The translations under genes were made by a program, and so were the position numbers. Positions 36,188 to 46,180 of a DNA stretch of 64,000 nt are shown one piece after another. Source of the stretch: Chromobacterium aquaticum (GTDB lineage: Bacteria; Pseudomonadota; Gammaproteobacteria; Burkholderiales; Chromobacteriaceae); the NCBI RefSeq assembly GCF_021129195.1, contig NZ_JAJOHW010000045.1, positions 1-64,000 on the forward strand, in the 5' to 3' direction. The notes beneath the pieces were generated by a model, which worked only from the letters and a program-made list of their open reading frames with translations, did no database searches and was not told where the DNA came from. Position 1 is the stretch's first letter; each line of letters starts with the position of its first letter.

Positions 36188-37483
36188 TCAACACCATTTG
36201 TGGTCCACCAAGGTCTTTCCGTGCTCGATCGCGTACTCGAACTCGTGACGGAAATGCTTGGTGAAACTGCGAACCGGGAACACGGCGGCGTCGGCCAGCG
36301 CACAAATGGTGCGGCCCGCCATGTTATTGCCCACGGAGTCCAGAAGCTCCAGATCGCCCGGACGGCCCTGGCCGTTGGCGATGCGGTGGATCACGCGGTA
36401 CAGCCAGCCGGTGCCTTCGCGGCACGGCGTGCACTGGCCGCAGGATTCTTCGTGGTAGAAATACGCCAGACGCTCCAGCGCCTTGATCATGCACACGTCT
36501 TCATTCATCACGATGACAGCGCCGGAACCCAGCATCGAACCGGCCTTGGCGATGCTGTCGTAATCCATCGTGCACTGCATCATGACATCGGCGGGCAGAA
36601 TCGGCGCGGACGAGCCGCCCGGAATCACCGCCTTGAGCTTCTTGCCGTCACGCATGCCGCCGGCCATTTCCAGCAGCTCGGAGAACGGAGTGCCCAGCGG
36701 GATCTCGTAGTTGCCCGGACGGTTCACATGGCCGGAGACCGAGAACAACTTGGTGCCGCCGTTGTTCGGCTTGCCCTTTTCCAGGAACGGCTGCGCGCCG
36801 TCGCGGATGATGAAGGGCACCGAGGCGAACGATTCGGTGTTGTTGATGGTGGTCGGCTTGCCGTACAGGCCGAAGCTGGCCGGGAACGGCGGCTTGAAGC
36901 GCGGTTGGCCCTTCTTGCCTTCCAGCGATTCCAGCAGCGCGGTTTCCTCGCCGCAGATGTAGGCGCCGTAGCCATGATGGGCGAACAGGTCGAAGTTGAA
37001 GCCGGAGCCCAGGATGTTCTGACCCAGCAGACCCGCCTTGCGCGCTTCATCCAGCGCTTCTTCGAAGCGTTCGTACTCGGCGAAGATTTCACCGTGGATG
37101 TAGTTGTAGCCGGCCTTGGTGCCCATCGCGTAACCGGCGATGATCATGCCTTCGATCAGCGAATGCGGATTGAAGCGCAGGATGTCGCGGTCCTTGAAAG
37201 TGCCCGGCTCGCCCTCGTCAGTGTTGCACACCACGTATTTGTCGCCCGGGAAGGAACGTGGCATGAAGCTCCACTTCAGGCCGGTGGGGAAACCCGCGCC
37301 GCCGCGGCCGCGCAGGCCGGAGTTCTTCACTTCGGCGATCACGTCTTCCTGGGCCATCTTGCTGTCCAGGATGCGACGCAGCGCCTGGTAGCCGCCGCGC
37401 GCCTCATAGGCGCTCAGTTGCCAGCAATTGGGATCGGAAGTGTCGACGCCATCGAAAATCACGCCATTGACGAAGATTGCCAT
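36188..37483 (-). CDS. nuoF: NADH-quinone oxidoreductase subunit F
   Basis: Binds NADH and FMN and passes electrons to cluster N3. 431 residues. Seen: [18 protein letters not shown] (FMN/NADH site), [33 protein letters not shown], and the N3 ligands [13 protein letters not shown]. Start and nuoE stop share one base. Confidence 0.98.
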   Translation of the reverse strand: MAIFVNGVIFDGVDTSDPNCWQLSAYEARGGYQALRRILDSKMAQEDVIAEVKNSGLRGRGGAGFPTGLKWSFMPRSFPGDKYVVCNTDEGEPGTFKDRDILRFNPHSLIEGMIIAGYAMGTKAGYNYIHGEIFAEYERFEEALDEARKAGLLGQNILGSGFNFDLFAHHGYGAYICGEETALLESLEGKKGQPRFKPPFPASFGLYGKPTTINNTESFASVPFIIRDGAQPFLEKGKPNNGGTKLFSVSGHVNRPGNYEIPLGTPFSELLEMAGGMRDGKKLKAVIPGGSSAPILPADVMMQCTMDYDSIAKAGSMLGSGAVIVMNEDVCMIKALERLAYFYHEESCGQCTPCREGTGWLYRVIHRIANGQGRPGDLELLDSVGNNMAGRTICALADAAVFPVRSFTKHFRHEFEYAIEHGKTLVDHKWC

Positions 37484-37983
37484 TATTTCAGCTCCGCCAG
37501 TTTCTTATCGATTGCTTCGGGCGTCATGAAGCTGCACATCTTGTGGTTGTTGACCAGCAAGACCGGCGCGTCGCCGCAGGCACCCATGCACTCCCCTTCC
37601 AGCAAGGTGTACTTGCCGTCGGCGCTGGTTTCGCCGATGGCGACACCCAGCTTCTTGGAGATGTACTCGGCCGCGTTGACGCCGCCGGACAAGGCACAGG
37701 GCAGGTTGGTGCAGACAGTGATCTTGTACTGCCCAACCGGCTTCATGTCGTACATATTGTAGAAAGTGGCGACTTCGTAAGCGGCTACCGGCGGGATCTG
37801 CAGGTAGTTGGCGACGAACTCGATCACCTCGGTATTCAGGCAACGCTCTTCCGGAGCGGAGCCCGCTTCGCGACGTTCAGTCAGCGCGATGCGCAAGGCG
37901 CCCATCACCGCGGACCGTTTCTGGTCGGCGGGATATTTGGCGACTTCGCGATCGATTTTGGCTAGCGATTCAGCGGACAGCAT
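37483..37983 (-). CDS. nuoE: NADH-quinone oxidoreductase subunit E
   Basis: Carries the 2Fe-2S cluster N1a. 166 residues, thioredoxin-like fold; the four Cys ligands lie in [11 protein letters not shown] and [11 protein letters not shown]. It overlaps nuoD and nuoF by one base each, indicating coupled translation. Confidence 0.97.
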   Translation of the reverse strand: MLSAESLAKIDREVAKYPADQKRSAVMGALRIALTERREAGSAPEERCLNTEVIEFVANYLQIPPVAAYEVATFYNMYDMKPVGQYKITVCTNLPCALSGGVNAAEYISKKLGVAIGETSADGKYTLLEGECMGACGDAPVLLVNNHKMCSFMTPEAIDKKLAELK

Positions 37984-39236
37984 CAGCGGTCAATCTCCCC
38001 AAACACGATATCCTGAGTACCGATGATGGCCACCACGTCGGCGATCATATGACCCTTGGCCATCTCGTCCAGCGCCGCCAGATGGGCATAGCCGGGCGCG
38101 CGGATCTTCAGGCGGTACGGCTTGTTGGCGCCGTCGGACACCAGGTAGACGCCGAACTCGCCTTTCGGGTGCTCGGTGCCCACATAGGCCTCGCCCTCCG
38201 GCACGTGCATGCCTTCGGTAAACAGTTTGAAGTGGTGGATCAAGTCTTCCATATTGGCCTTCATGCCTTCGCGCGAAGGCGGCGCCACTTTATGGTTGTC
38301 GGTGATCACCGGGCCCGGGTTCTTGCGCAGCCATTCCACGCACTGGCGGATGATGCGGTTGGACTGGCGCATTTCCTCGACGCGCACGAGGTAGCGGTCG
38401 TAGCAATCGCCGTTGACGCCCACCGGGATGTCGAAGTCCAGCTTGGAGTACACATCGTAGGGCTGCTTCTTGCGCAAGTCCCAGGCGATGCCGGAGCCGC
38501 GCAGCATCGGGCCGGTCAGGCCCAGGTTCAGCGCGCGCTCGGGCGTCACCACGCCGATGCCGACGGTGCGCTGTTTCCAGATGCGGTTGTCGGTCAGCAG
38601 GGTCTCGTACTCGTCCACATAGCCGGGGAAGCGCTGGGTGAACTCGTCGATGAAGTCCAGCAGCGAACCCTGGCGGCCTTCATTGCGGCGCGCCAGTTCG
38701 CGGGCGTTCTTGATCTTGGAGACGGTGTACTGCGGCATGCTGTCCGGCAGATCGCGATACACGCCGCCGGGACGGAAGTAAGCCGCGTGCAGACGCGCGC
38801 CGGACACCGCTTCATAGCAGTCCATCAGGTCTTCGCGCTCGCGGAAGGCGTACAGGAACACGGTCATCGCGCCGATGTCGAGGCCGTGCGCGCCTATCCA
38901 CAGCAAGTGGTTCAGCAGGCGGGTGATCTCGGCGAACATCACGCGGATGTATTGCGCGCGTTCCGGCACTTCAATGCCCAGCAGCTTCTCGATGGACAGG
39001 CAGTAAGCATGCTCGTTGCACATCATGGACACGTAGTCGAGACGGTCCATATAGGGCAGCGACTGGATGAAGGTCTTGCTCTCGGCCAGCTTCTCGGTGC
39101 CGCGGTGCAGCAGGCCGATGTGCGGGTCGGCGCGCTGGACGACTTCGCCGTCCAGTTCCAGCACCAGGCGCAGCACGCCGTGCGCGGCCGGGTGCTGCGG
39201 GCCGAAGTTGAGGGTGTAGTTACGGATTTCAGCCAC
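37983..39236 (-). CDS. nuoD: NADH-quinone oxidoreductase subunit D
   Basis: 49-kDa-type subunit that helps form the quinone site. 417 residues. Seen: [44 protein letters not shown] and the C-terminal [12 protein letters not shown]. It is a separate gene from nuoC, overlapping it by 8 bp, unlike the fused nuoCD of enterics. Confidence 0.98.
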   Translation of the reverse strand: MAEIRNYTLNFGPQHPAAHGVLRLVLELDGEVVQRADPHIGLLHRGTEKLAESKTFIQSLPYMDRLDYVSMMCNEHAYCLSIEKLLGIEVPERAQYIRVMFAEITRLLNHLLWIGAHGLDIGAMTVFLYAFREREDLMDCYEAVSGARLHAAYFRPGGVYRDLPDSMPQYTVSKIKNARELARRNEGRQGSLLDFIDEFTQRFPGYVDEYETLLTDNRIWKQRTVGIGVVTPERALNLGLTGPMLRGSGIAWDLRKKQPYDVYSKLDFDIPVGVNGDCYDRYLVRVEEMRQSNRIIRQCVEWLRKNPGPVITDNHKVAPPSREGMKANMEDLIHHFKLFTEGMHVPEGEAYVGTEHPKGEFGVYLVSDGANKPYRLKIRAPGYAHLAALDEMAKGHMIADVVAIIGTQDIVFGEIDR

Positions 39237-39825
39237 CGTAGTTCTCCTCGCGGATGATGCGCGGGGTGATCTCGCGCGGCTCGATGGTCACCGGCTGATA
39301 GATCACGCGCTGTTGGGTCGGGTCATAACGCATTTCCACGTGACCGGACAGCGGGAAGTCCTTACGGAACGGATGGCCGACGAAGCCATAATCGGTCAGG
39401 ATGCGACGCAGGTCGGGGTGGCCGTCGAAGACGATGCCGAACAGGTCGAACGCCTCGCGTTCGAACCAGTTAGCGCCGCTCCAGACGCCGACGACCGACG
39501 CGACCACGGGGAAGCCGTCGTCCTCGGCGAACACGCGCAGGCGGATGCGCTGATTGTGCTTGACCGACAACAGATGGTAGACAACGGCGAAGCGCGGACC
39601 GTCCCATACCTCATCGCGGTATGCGCTGTAGTCCACGCCGCACAAATCGATGCATTGCTCAAAAGACAGGTCGGCGTGATCGCGCAGCGTGGTCGCCACG
39701 GCGATCAGGTCCGCCGCCTTGCATACAATGGTCAGCTCTTCCAGAGCCAGCGTGCTTTGCACGAGCTTGTCGCCCAGCGCCTGCTGCACTACCGACCCTA
39801 ACGCTTCCATTTTCTTGGAGGCCAT
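39229..39825 (-). CDS. nuoC: NADH-quinone oxidoreductase subunit C
   Basis: 30-kDa-type structural subunit of the peripheral arm. 198 residues. The conserved [31 protein letters not shown] block (split here: [39 protein letters not shown]) is intact. Confidence 0.96.
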   Translation of the reverse strand: MASKKMEALGSVVQQALGDKLVQSTLALEELTIVCKAADLIAVATTLRDHADLSFEQCIDLCGVDYSAYRDEVWDGPRFAVVYHLLSVKHNQRIRLRVFAEDDGFPVVASVVGVWSGANWFEREAFDLFGIVFDGHPDLRRILTDYGFVGHPFRKDFPLSGHVEMRYDPTQQRVIYQPVTIEPREITPRIIREENYGG

Positions 39826-39836
39826 AAGTTTCTACC

Positions 39837-40313
39837 TTAGCGGGCGATGGTGTTGGTGCGTTTGATCTTGTTCTGCAGCTGGATGATGCCGTACAGCAAG
39901 GCCTCTGCAGTTGGCGGACAGCCGGGCACGTAGACGTCGACCGGCACGATGCGATCGCAGCCGCGCACGACTGAATAGGAATAATGGTAATAGCCGCCGC
40001 CGTTGGCACAGGAACCCATCGAGATCACCCAGCGCGGCTCGGCCATCTGGTCGTAAACCTTGCGCAGGGCCGGGGCCATCTTGTTGCACAGCGTGCCGGC
40101 CACGATCATCAGATCGGACTGGCGCGGGCTGGGGCGGAACACGATGCCGAAACGGTCCAGGTCATAACGCGCCGCGCCAGCGTGCATCATTTCCACCGCG
40201 CAACAGGCCAGACCAAAGGTCATCGGCCACAGCGAACCGGTTCGGGTGTAATTGATGAGCTTGTCAGCCGTCGTGGTGACAAACCCCTTCTCCAGAATAC
40301 CTTCTACTCCCAT
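39837..40313 (-). CDS. nuoB: NADH-quinone oxidoreductase subunit B
   Basis: Holds cluster N2, the last cluster before quinone. 158 residues; ligands are the Cys pair in [22 protein letters not shown] and [14 protein letters not shown] 40313 has AAGGAG 7 bases upstream and overlaps the nuoA end by 10 bp; a longer upstream frame is just the nuoA region in another phase. Confidence 0.97.
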   Translation of the reverse strand: MGVEGILEKGFVTTTADKLINYTRTGSLWPMTFGLACCAVEMMHAGAARYDLDRFGIVFRPSPRQSDLMIVAGTLCNKMAPALRKVYDQMAEPRWVISMGSCANGGGYYHYSYSVVRGCDRIVPVDVYVPGCPPTAEALLYGIIQLQNKIKRTNTIAR

Positions 40314-40660
40314 TCCAGAGCTCCTTTTTTCCACATGTAGACGAAGCCCAGGGTCAATACGCCCAGGAACTCCACCATGACGCCGAGGCCGTACGTGCCC
40401 AGCTCCTTCAACACCACCGCCCACGGAAGCAGGAAGGCCACTTCCAGATCGAACAGGATGAAGAGGATGGCTATCAGATAATAGCGGACGTCAAATTTCA
40501 TGCGAGCGTCTTCGAAAGCCTCGAAGCCGCACTCATACGGAGACAGTTTCTCTGGATCGGGACGGTTGGGAGCCAGCAGCTTGCCCAATAAAATAGGGCC
40601 TACGCCGACCAACAGTCCGACCAAGACAAACAGCAGAATGGGAAAGTAATTTTGCAGCAT
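40304..40660 (-). CDS. nuoA: NADH-quinone oxidoreductase subunit A
   Basis: First gene of the complex I operon; small three-helix membrane subunit of 118 residues. Seen: [22 protein letters not shown] and [20 protein letters not shown], the family signature. Only about 50 bp separate it from the tRNA-Leu terminator; no clear sigma-70 promoter is visible there, only a GGGGGT/ACCCCC hairpin (near 40686-40699). Confidence 0.97.
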   Translation of the reverse strand: MLQNYFPILLFVLVGLLVGVGPILLGKLLAPNRPDPEKLSPYECGFEAFEDARMKFDVRYYLIAILFILFDLEVAFLLPWAVVLKELGTYGLGVMVEFLGVLTLGFVYMWKKGALEWE

Positions 40661-40712
40661 TTCCCGTACACCCCCACGAAAGAAAGGGGGTCACCCCCCT
40701 TGGCTCCAAATA

Positions 40713-40746
40713 AAACAGGCCACCGGAGTCCCGGTGGCCTGTTTTT
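40713..40746 (-). terminator. Terminator after tRNA-Leu, before nuoA
   Basis: AACAGGCCACCGG / CCGGTGGCCTGTT stem with T-rich ends on both strands. Confidence 0.9.
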
Positions 40747-40752
40747 GAATGG

Positions 40753-40837
40753 TGGTGCCGACAGTGAGACTCGAACTCACACAGCTTTCGCCACTACCCC
40801 CTCAAGATAGCGTGTCTACCAATTTCACCATGTCGGC
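40753..40837 (-). tRNA. tRNA-Leu (GAG)
   Basis: 85 bases with an encoded CCA and the long variable arm of leucine tRNAs. Acceptor GCCGACA/TGTCGGC; anticodon loop TTGAGGG (GAG); T-loop GTTCGAGTC. It lies 17 bp after secG, so likely shares its transcript. Confidence 0.96.
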
Positions 40838-40854
40838 ACAGCAAGCTTTAATTG

Positions 40855-41205
40855 TTACTCCGGTATTTTCGATGTCGTACCCGAAGCTTTATCGCTAGGC
40901 ACACCGGCCGGGATTTGCGGTGCAACCTGTTCAACCTTGGTTCCCATCACGCCCAGATCACTTTTTCCGCCCCCAGACAGAAAAACCAGCGCAAGGGAAG
41001 TCGAGAAGAACACGGCCGCTGCAATAGCGGTTGTTCTACTCAAGAAATTCGCAGAACCAGACGCGCCGAACAAGCTACCGGAAGCGCCGCTACCGAAAGC
41101 CGCACCCATGTCCGCACCCTTGCCGTGCTGCATCAAAACTAGCACGATAATAGTGCCTGCGGACAGGATATTTACAATCCAGATAAGCGTCTTAAGAAGT
41201 TCCAT
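40855..41205 (-). CDS. secG: Protein-export membrane protein SecG
   Basis: Small SecYEG translocon subunit. 116 residues: helix LIWIVNILSAGTIIVLVLM, the conserved GKGADMGAAFGSGASGSLFGASG loop (as HGKGADMGAAFG and GSLFGASGSANFL), helix AAVFFSTSLALVFL, then a variable tail ending in Lys/Pro-rich residues. tpiA-secG-tRNA-Leu-nuoA is a common order in betaproteobacteria. Confidence 0.95.
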   Translation of the reverse strand: MELLKTLIWIVNILSAGTIIVLVLMQHGKGADMGAAFGSGASGSLFGASGSANFLSRTTAIAAAVFFSTSLALVFLSGGGKSDLGVMGTKVEQVAPQIPAGVPSDKASGTTSKIPE

Positions 41206-41206
41206 A

Positions 41207-41953
41207 CTATATCAATTTTCCTGCGGCTTGGCAAATTGCCCTGAATGAACCGGCGTCCAGAGATGCCCCTCCAACAAGGGCTCCGTCGACATTTTCAGTC
41301 GCCAGAATCGCTTCGGCATTCTCTGCCTTGACACTGCCGCCGTAGAGGACGCGAATATTATCGGAGGCCTTGACGTTTTGCAAGTACCAATTTTTGATCG
41401 CGCCATGGATTTCGGCGATTTGCGCCAGCGTCGCCACCTTGCCGGTGCCAATGGCCCAGACCGGTTCATAAGCCACAACGTATTCACCATGGTCTATCTC
41501 GGCCAGAAGCGCAAGCTGATCGCGAATCACTTCCAGCTGACGGCCGGCCTCGCGCTCCTCCAGCGTTTCGCCGACGCACAACACCGGCGCCAGGCCGGCG
41601 GCGATCGCGGCGCGCATTTTCTTCAGCAGGACGGCATTGCTCTCGCCGAAGTACTGGCGGCGCTCCGAGTGGCCCACCAGGGTATAAGCGCAGCCGATAT
41701 CGGCCAGCATCGCGGCGCTGGTCTCGCCGGTGAAGGCGCCGTCCTGGTCGAAGGCGCTGACATCCTGCGCGCACAGGCGCAAGGCCTGGCCGCGCAGCCG
41801 CTCGCCCAAGCCGGCCAGGTAAACCGCCGGCGCGGCCACGCCGACCCAGTCGCGGTTGCTCGCCTCATCGGCCAGCAAAGCCGCCAACAACGCCTGCGCG
41901 CTGTCGGCGCGAGTATTCATCTTCCAGTTGCCAATCACCAGCTTGCCGGACAT
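41207..41953 (-). CDS. tpiA: Triosephosphate isomerase
   Basis: Interconverts dihydroxyacetone phosphate and glyceraldehyde 3-phosphate. 248 residues. Catalytic residues are seen in GNWKMN (Lys), [14 protein letters not shown] (His) and [15 protein letters not shown] (Glu and flexible loop), with the phosphate site [13 protein letters not shown] 41953 has GGAG 6 bases before it; the longer upstream frame is not conserved. The gap to secG is one base. Confidence 0.97.
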   Translation of the reverse strand: MSGKLVIGNWKMNTRADSAQALLAALLADEASNRDWVGVAAPAVYLAGLGERLRGQALRLCAQDVSAFDQDGAFTGETSAAMLADIGCAYTLVGHSERRQYFGESNAVLLKKMRAAIAAGLAPVLCVGETLEEREAGRQLEVIRDQLALLAEIDHGEYVVAYEPVWAIGTGKVATLAQIAEIHGAIKNWYLQNVKASDNIRVLYGGSVKAENAEAILATENVDGALVGGASLDAGSFRAICQAAGKLI

Positions 41954-42035
41954 CCCCGACTCCTCATGGTCTTGAAATATCCGCCGATTATACTGCTGCG
42001 CTCTTTCCCGCTCAAACCGCCCGCCACGCAACATT

Positions 42036-42049
42036 GATTGTCCGCAATC
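42036..42049. promoter_or_regulatory. Inverted repeat between tpiA and pstS
   Basis: GATTG-TCCG-CAATC, perfect 5-bp arms extended imperfectly by ATT/AAT. Lies between divergent genes; regulator unknown. Confidence 0.3.
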
Positions 42050-42066
42050 GAATGCCATTCCACGAC

Positions 42067-42100
42067 TTGTAATATTCCTGAAAAATTTCAGCCTTAGCAT
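42067..42100 (+). promoter_or_regulatory. Probable Pho box and -10 of pstS
   Basis: TTGTAAT-ATTC-CTGAAAA follows the 7-4-7 layout of a PhoB site (consensus CTGTCAT-N4-CTGTCAT), ten bases before TAGCAT at 42095, the spacing known for PhoB-activated promoters. The match is partial. Confidence 0.45.
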
Positions 42101-42141
42101 GCGCCCATCACCACGCACCTCATCCATTCTCAGGAGTAGGC

Positions 42142-43185
42142 ATGAAACAGTCTGTTCGTCTGGCCGCATCGTTTGTACTCGGCTCCGTCTGCCTGTCCGG
42201 CGCGGCCGTGGCCGCCGACATCACCGGCGCGGGCGCCACCTTCCCGTATCCGCTGTACGCCAAATGGGCCGCCGCTTACAAGGCCGGCACCAATAACAAT
42301 CTGAACTACCAATCCATCGGTTCCGGCGGCGGCATCAAGCAGATCCAGTCCAAGACCGTGGACTTCGGCGCCTCCGACATGCCGCTGAAGCCGGAAGAGC
42401 TGGAAAAATCCGGACTGACCCAATTCCCCACCGTCATCGGCGGCGTGGTACCGGTGCTGAACGTGCCCGGCATCGCCCCGGGACAAGTGAAGTTCACCGG
42501 CCCGCTGCTGGCCGACATCTACCTGGGCAAGGTGGCCAAGTGGAATGACCCGGCCATCGCCAAGCTCAACCCCGGCGTCAAGCTGCCGGACCTGCGCATC
42601 TCCGTGGTGCGTCGCTCCGACGGCTCCGGCACCACCTTCATCTTCACCAACTACCTGTCCAAGGTGTCCTCGGACTGGGCCAAGGAAGTGGGCTCCAACA
42701 CCGCGGTCAGCTGGAAAGGCAATCCGGTGGGCGGCAAGGGCAATGAGGGCGTGGCCAACTACGTGACCCGCATCAAGGGCGCGATCGGCTATGTCGAATA
42801 CGCCTACGCCAAGCAGAACAAACTGGCCTTCGGCCTGATGCAGAACCAGGCCGGCAGCTTCGTCAAGCCGGACGAATTCAGCTTCAAGGCCGCCGCCGCC
42901 AACGCCGACTGGAAGAAAGCGCCGGGCTTCTACCTGCTGCTGACCAACCAGCCGGGCAAGGACAGCTGGCCCATCGCCGGCGCCACCTTCATCCTGATGC
43001 ACAAGAAGCAGGACAAGCCGGCCCAGGGCGGCGAAGTGCTGAAATTCTTCGACTGGGCTTACAAGAACGGCGACAAGACCGCGCTGGATCTGGACTACAT
43101 CCCGATGCCGGACGCGATCAAGGGCGTGATCCGCGCCAGCTGGAAGCAAATTGCCGACAACGGCGGCAAGCCGGTGTGGAACTAA
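42142..43185 (+). CDS. pstS: Phosphate ABC transporter, substrate-binding protein
   Basis: Periplasmic, high-affinity phosphate binder. 347 residues with a Sec signal peptide ([20 protein letters not shown], cleavage before ADITGAG). The phosphate-binding segments [27 protein letters not shown] and [16 protein letters not shown] are all present. CAGGAGTAGGC precedes the ATG. First of four pst genes; an attenuator-like hairpin follows. Confidence 0.97.
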   Translation: MKQSVRLAASFVLGSVCLSGAAVAADITGAGATFPYPLYAKWAAAYKAGTNNNLNYQSIGSGGGIKQIQSKTVDFGASDMPLKPEELEKSGLTQFPTVIGGVVPVLNVPGIAPGQVKFTGPLLADIYLGKVAKWNDPAIAKLNPGVKLPDLRISVVRRSDGSGTTFIFTNYLSKVSSDWAKEVGSNTAVSWKGNPVGGKGNEGVANYVTRIKGAIGYVEYAYAKQNKLAFGLMQNQAGSFVKPDEFSFKAAAANADWKKAPGFYLLLTNQPGKDSWPIAGATFILMHKKQDKPAQGGEVLKFFDWAYKNGDKTALDLDYIPMPDAIKGVIRASWKQIADNGGKPVWN

Positions 43186-43209
43186 GCCGCATACAATGCA
43201 CGCACGCAG

Positions 43210-43235
43210 GCCGGGGAAGGCTTCCCCGGCTTTTT
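43210..43235 (+). terminator. Hairpin between pstS and pstC (attenuator)
   Basis: GCCGGGGAAG / CTTCCCCGGC stem followed by TTTTT. Probably lets extra pstS message accumulate relative to pstCAB. Confidence 0.82.
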
Positions 43236-43244
43236 GTCTGATAA

Positions 43245-44219
43245 ATGAGCATGCATATGCAAAAGTTGAGTCACTCGCCGCAAATCAAAACCCAGTTATT
43301 GCTGGACAATCTGTTCCGCTGGGTCACCCGCTTCTTCGCCTTCCTGGTGTTGGCCTTGCTGGTGGGCATCCTGATTTCGCTGCTGATAGGCGCGCTGCCC
43401 AGCATCCACGCCTTCGGCTTCAAGTTTCTGGTCACCAGCGACTGGGACCCGGTTAATGAGCAGTTCGGCGCGTTGGTGCCCATCTTCGGCACCCTGGCCA
43501 CCTCTTTCATCGCCCTGTTGATCGGCGTGCCGGTCAGCTTCGGCATCGCCCTGTTCCTGACCGAGCTGTGCCCCACCTGGCTGAAGCGGCCACTGGGCAT
43601 CGCGGTGGAACTGCTGGCCGGCATTCCGTCCATCATTTACGGCATGTGGGGCCTGTTCGTGTTCGCGCCCATTTTCGCCGACCACGTGCAGCCGCTGCTG
43701 ACCGACACCCTTGGCAATATCCCGCTGCTGGGCGTGCTGTTCCAGGGCGCGCCGATGGGCATAGGCATTTTCACCGCCGGCCTGATCCTGGCCATCATGA
43801 TCATCCCCTTCATCGCCTCGGTGATGCGCGACGTGTTCGAAGTGGTGCCGGTGATGCTGAAGGAATCCGCCTACGGCCTGGGCTCCACCACTTGGGAAGT
43901 GGTGCGCTATGTGGTGCTGCCCTATACCAAGACCGGCGTGGTCGGCGGCATCATGCTGGGACTGGGCCGCGCGCTGGGCGAGACCATGGCGGTGACCTTC
44001 GTCATCGGCAACTCCACCCGCTTCGCCGCCGGCCTGTTCGAGCCGGGCAATTCCATCGCCTCCTCGCTGGCCAATGAATTCGCCGAAGCCAATGGCGAGC
44101 TTTATCTCTCCTCCCTGATTCAACTGGGCCTGATCCTGTTCTTCATCACCTTCGTGGTGCTGGCGTGCTCCAAATTGCTGTTGCTGCGCCTGAAGAAACA
44201 GGAAGGTCGCCCGTCCTGA
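43245..44219 (+). CDS. pstC: Phosphate ABC transporter, permease PstC
   Basis: Inner-membrane channel subunit. 324 residues, six helices; the EAA-like loop ([32 protein letters not shown], seen in parts as [13 protein letters not shown]) contacts the ATPase. Three ATGs (43245, 43251, 43257) lie close together without a strong ribosome site, so the exact start is open. Confidence 0.95.
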   Translation: MSMHMQKLSHSPQIKTQLLLDNLFRWVTRFFAFLVLALLVGILISLLIGALPSIHAFGFKFLVTSDWDPVNEQFGALVPIFGTLATSFIALLIGVPVSFGIALFLTELCPTWLKRPLGIAVELLAGIPSIIYGMWGLFVFAPIFADHVQPLLTDTLGNIPLLGVLFQGAPMGIGIFTAGLILAIMIIPFIASVMRDVFEVVPVMLKESAYGLGSTTWEVVRYVVLPYTKTGVVGGIMLGLGRALGETMAVTFVIGNSTRFAAGLFEPGNSIASSLANEFAEANGELYLSSLIQLGLILFFITFVVLACSKLLLLRLKKQEGRPS

Positions 44220-44239
44220 ACACGAGAGACGCTAACCGC

Positions 44240-45148
44240 ATGAGCCAAACCGTTATGAATTCCGCCCTGCGCCCGCCCCAATCCGCCATTTCCTCCAAGG
44301 CCGACAGCAGCGTTTACCGCCGCCGCCGGCTGGTGAACCGCATCAATATGGGCGCGTCGATGTTCACCATGGCCTTCGGCCTGTTTTGGCTGTTCTGGAT
44401 TCTGAGCACCTTGTTGCAGCACGGCTTGACCGGGCTCAACTGGGAGGTGTTCACCGCCAGCACGCCGCCGCCGGGCAGTACCGGCGGCCTGGCCAACGCC
44501 ATTTATGGCAGCCTGATGATGACCGCCTTCGGCACCTTGTTCGGCACGCCGATCGGCATCCTGGCCGGCATCTACCTGGCCGAGTTCGGCCAGCGCGGCT
44601 GGCTGGCGCCGGCCACCCGCTTCATCAACGACATCCTGCTGTCGGCGCCGTCCATCGTCATCGGCCTGTTCATCTACGAAGTCTACGTGGTATCGGTCGG
44701 ACACTTTTCCGGCTGGGCCGGCTCCTTCGCGCTGGCCATCCTGGTGATTCCGGTGGTGGTGCGCACCACCGAGAACATGCTGCGCCTGGTGCCGGGCAGC
44801 CTGCGCGAAGCCGCATCGGCGCTGGGCGCGCCGCAGTGGAAGGTGACCTTGCACGTCACCCTGCGTTCGGCCAAGGCCGGTGTGCTGACCGGCATCCTGC
44901 TGGCGGTGGCGCGCATTTCCGGCGAAACCGCGCCGCTGCTGTTCACCGCGCTGAACAACCAGTTCTTCAATAGCAATATGAACCAGCCGATGGCCAACCT
45001 GCCCATCGTGATCTTCCAGTTCGCGATGAGTCCGTACGAGGACTGGCACAAGCTGGCCTGGGCCGGTTCCCTGTTGATCACCTTCAGCGTGCTGACGCTC
45101 AACATCGTTGCCCGCTGGATGGGCAGCCAGAAAAATCAATCGCATTAA
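44240..45148 (+). CDS. pstA: Phosphate ABC transporter, permease PstA
   Basis: Second channel subunit. 302 residues, six helices after a basic N-terminus ([13 protein letters not shown]). Signatures: [31 protein letters not shown], the EAA loop [20 protein letters not shown], and [18 protein letters not shown] 44240 begins 20 bp after pstC; only a weak purine run precedes it. Confidence 0.95.
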   Translation: MSQTVMNSALRPPQSAISSKADSSVYRRRRLVNRINMGASMFTMAFGLFWLFWILSTLLQHGLTGLNWEVFTASTPPPGSTGGLANAIYGSLMMTAFGTLFGTPIGILAGIYLAEFGQRGWLAPATRFINDILLSAPSIVIGLFIYEVYVVSVGHFSGWAGSFALAILVIPVVVRTTENMLRLVPGSLREAASALGAPQWKVTLHVTLRSAKAGVLTGILLAVARISGETAPLLFTALNNQFFNSNMNQPMANLPIVIFQFAMSPYEDWHKLAWAGSLLITFSVLTLNIVARWMGSQKNQSH

Positions 45149-45160
45149 GGCTTGCAGACC

Positions 45161-45925
45161 ATGGCTGAAATTCACTCCAAGCTTCAGGTCAAGAATCTGA
45201 ACTTCTTTTACGGCAATTTCCACGCGCTAAAGAACATCCAGCTGGAAATCGCCTCGCGCAAGGTCACCGCCTTCATCGGCCCGTCCGGCTGCGGCAAGTC
45301 CACGCTGCTGCGCACCTTCAACCGCATGTACGAGCTCTACCCCGGCCTGCGCGCCGAGGGCGACATCCTGCTGGACGGCCACAACATCCTGGGCCGCGAC
45401 GTGGACGTCAACCTGCTGCGCGCCAAGGTGGGCATGGTGTTCCAGAAGCCCACCCCGTTCCCGATGTCGATTTACGACAACATCACCTTCGGCGTGAAGC
45501 TCTACGAAAAACTGTCCAAGGGCGAAATGGAAGACCGCGTCGAATGGGCGCTGCGCAAGGCCGCGTTGTGGGACGAGGTCAAGGACAAGCTCAAGCAGTC
45601 CGGCAATTCGCTGTCCGGCGGCCAGCAGCAGCGGCTGTGCATCGCGCGCGCGGTGGCGTCCAAGCCGGAAGTACTGCTGCTGGACGAACCGACCTCGGCG
45701 CTGGACCCGATTTCCACCGCCCACATCGAAGAGCTGATCCATGAGCTCAAAGAGGACTACACCATCGCCATCGTCACCCACAATATGCAGCAGGCGGCGC
45801 GGGTGTCGGACTACACCGCCTATATGTATCTGGGCGAGTTGATCGAATTCGGCGACACCGATTCCATCTTCACCACCCCGCAGAAGAAGGCCACCGAGGA
45901 CTACATCACCGGCAAGTTCGGCTGA
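45161..45925 (+). CDS. pstB: Phosphate ABC transporter, ATPase PstB
   Basis: Drives import and takes part in phosphate sensing. 254 residues. Walker [11 protein letters not shown]-loop [15 protein letters not shown], signature [16 protein letters not shown], Walker [15 protein letters not shown]-loop [11 protein letters not shown] 45161 fits the AAGG ten bases upstream; an in-frame TTG at 45152 is less likely. phoU, which usually follows, is absent from this window. Confidence 0.97.
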   Translation: MAEIHSKLQVKNLNFFYGNFHALKNIQLEIASRKVTAFIGPSGCGKSTLLRTFNRMYELYPGLRAEGDILLDGHNILGRDVDVNLLRAKVGMVFQKPTPFPMSIYDNITFGVKLYEKLSKGEMEDRVEWALRKAALWDEVKDKLKQSGNSLSGGQQQRLCIARAVASKPEVLLLDEPTSALDPISTAHIEELIHELKEDYTIAIVTHNMQQAARVSDYTAYMYLGELIEFGDTDSIFTTPQKKATEDYITGKFG

Positions 45926-45946
45926 TTCCCGCCCAGTTGCCAGACC

Positions 45947-45979
45947 GCCGTCATGACCGTTTCCGGCATGGCGGCTTTT
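45947..45979 (+). terminator. Terminator after pstB
   Basis: GCCGTCATG / CATGGCGGC stem (one G-U pair) with TTTT after it. Confidence 0.75.
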
Positions 45980-46180
45980 GGCGTTCAACACATGGCAAAT
46001 CAGCATGACAGCCGCAAAAAATCGTCTAAATCAGCCGTTCTCGCGGCCCGGTCTGTCAAGGCGATTCCGCATGCTTTTCCGACAAATACGACACCATTTA
46101 TTTTTTTTTTATAAGTACTTGACGGCATTGGCCCTGGACACAACAATCGCGCCTTTACGATACTGTGTGCACATTTCACC

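Noticed and set aside
40661-40712. Dedicated sigma-70 promoter for nuoA
   Set aside because: No -35/-10 pair of reasonable quality was found in the short gap; the GGGGGT/ACCCCC hairpin is noted instead.
46094-46112. T tract as an intrinsic terminator after pstB
   Set aside because: No hairpin precedes the T run; the real terminator-like hairpin is at 45947-45979. The tract may instead bend promoter DNA before pitA.
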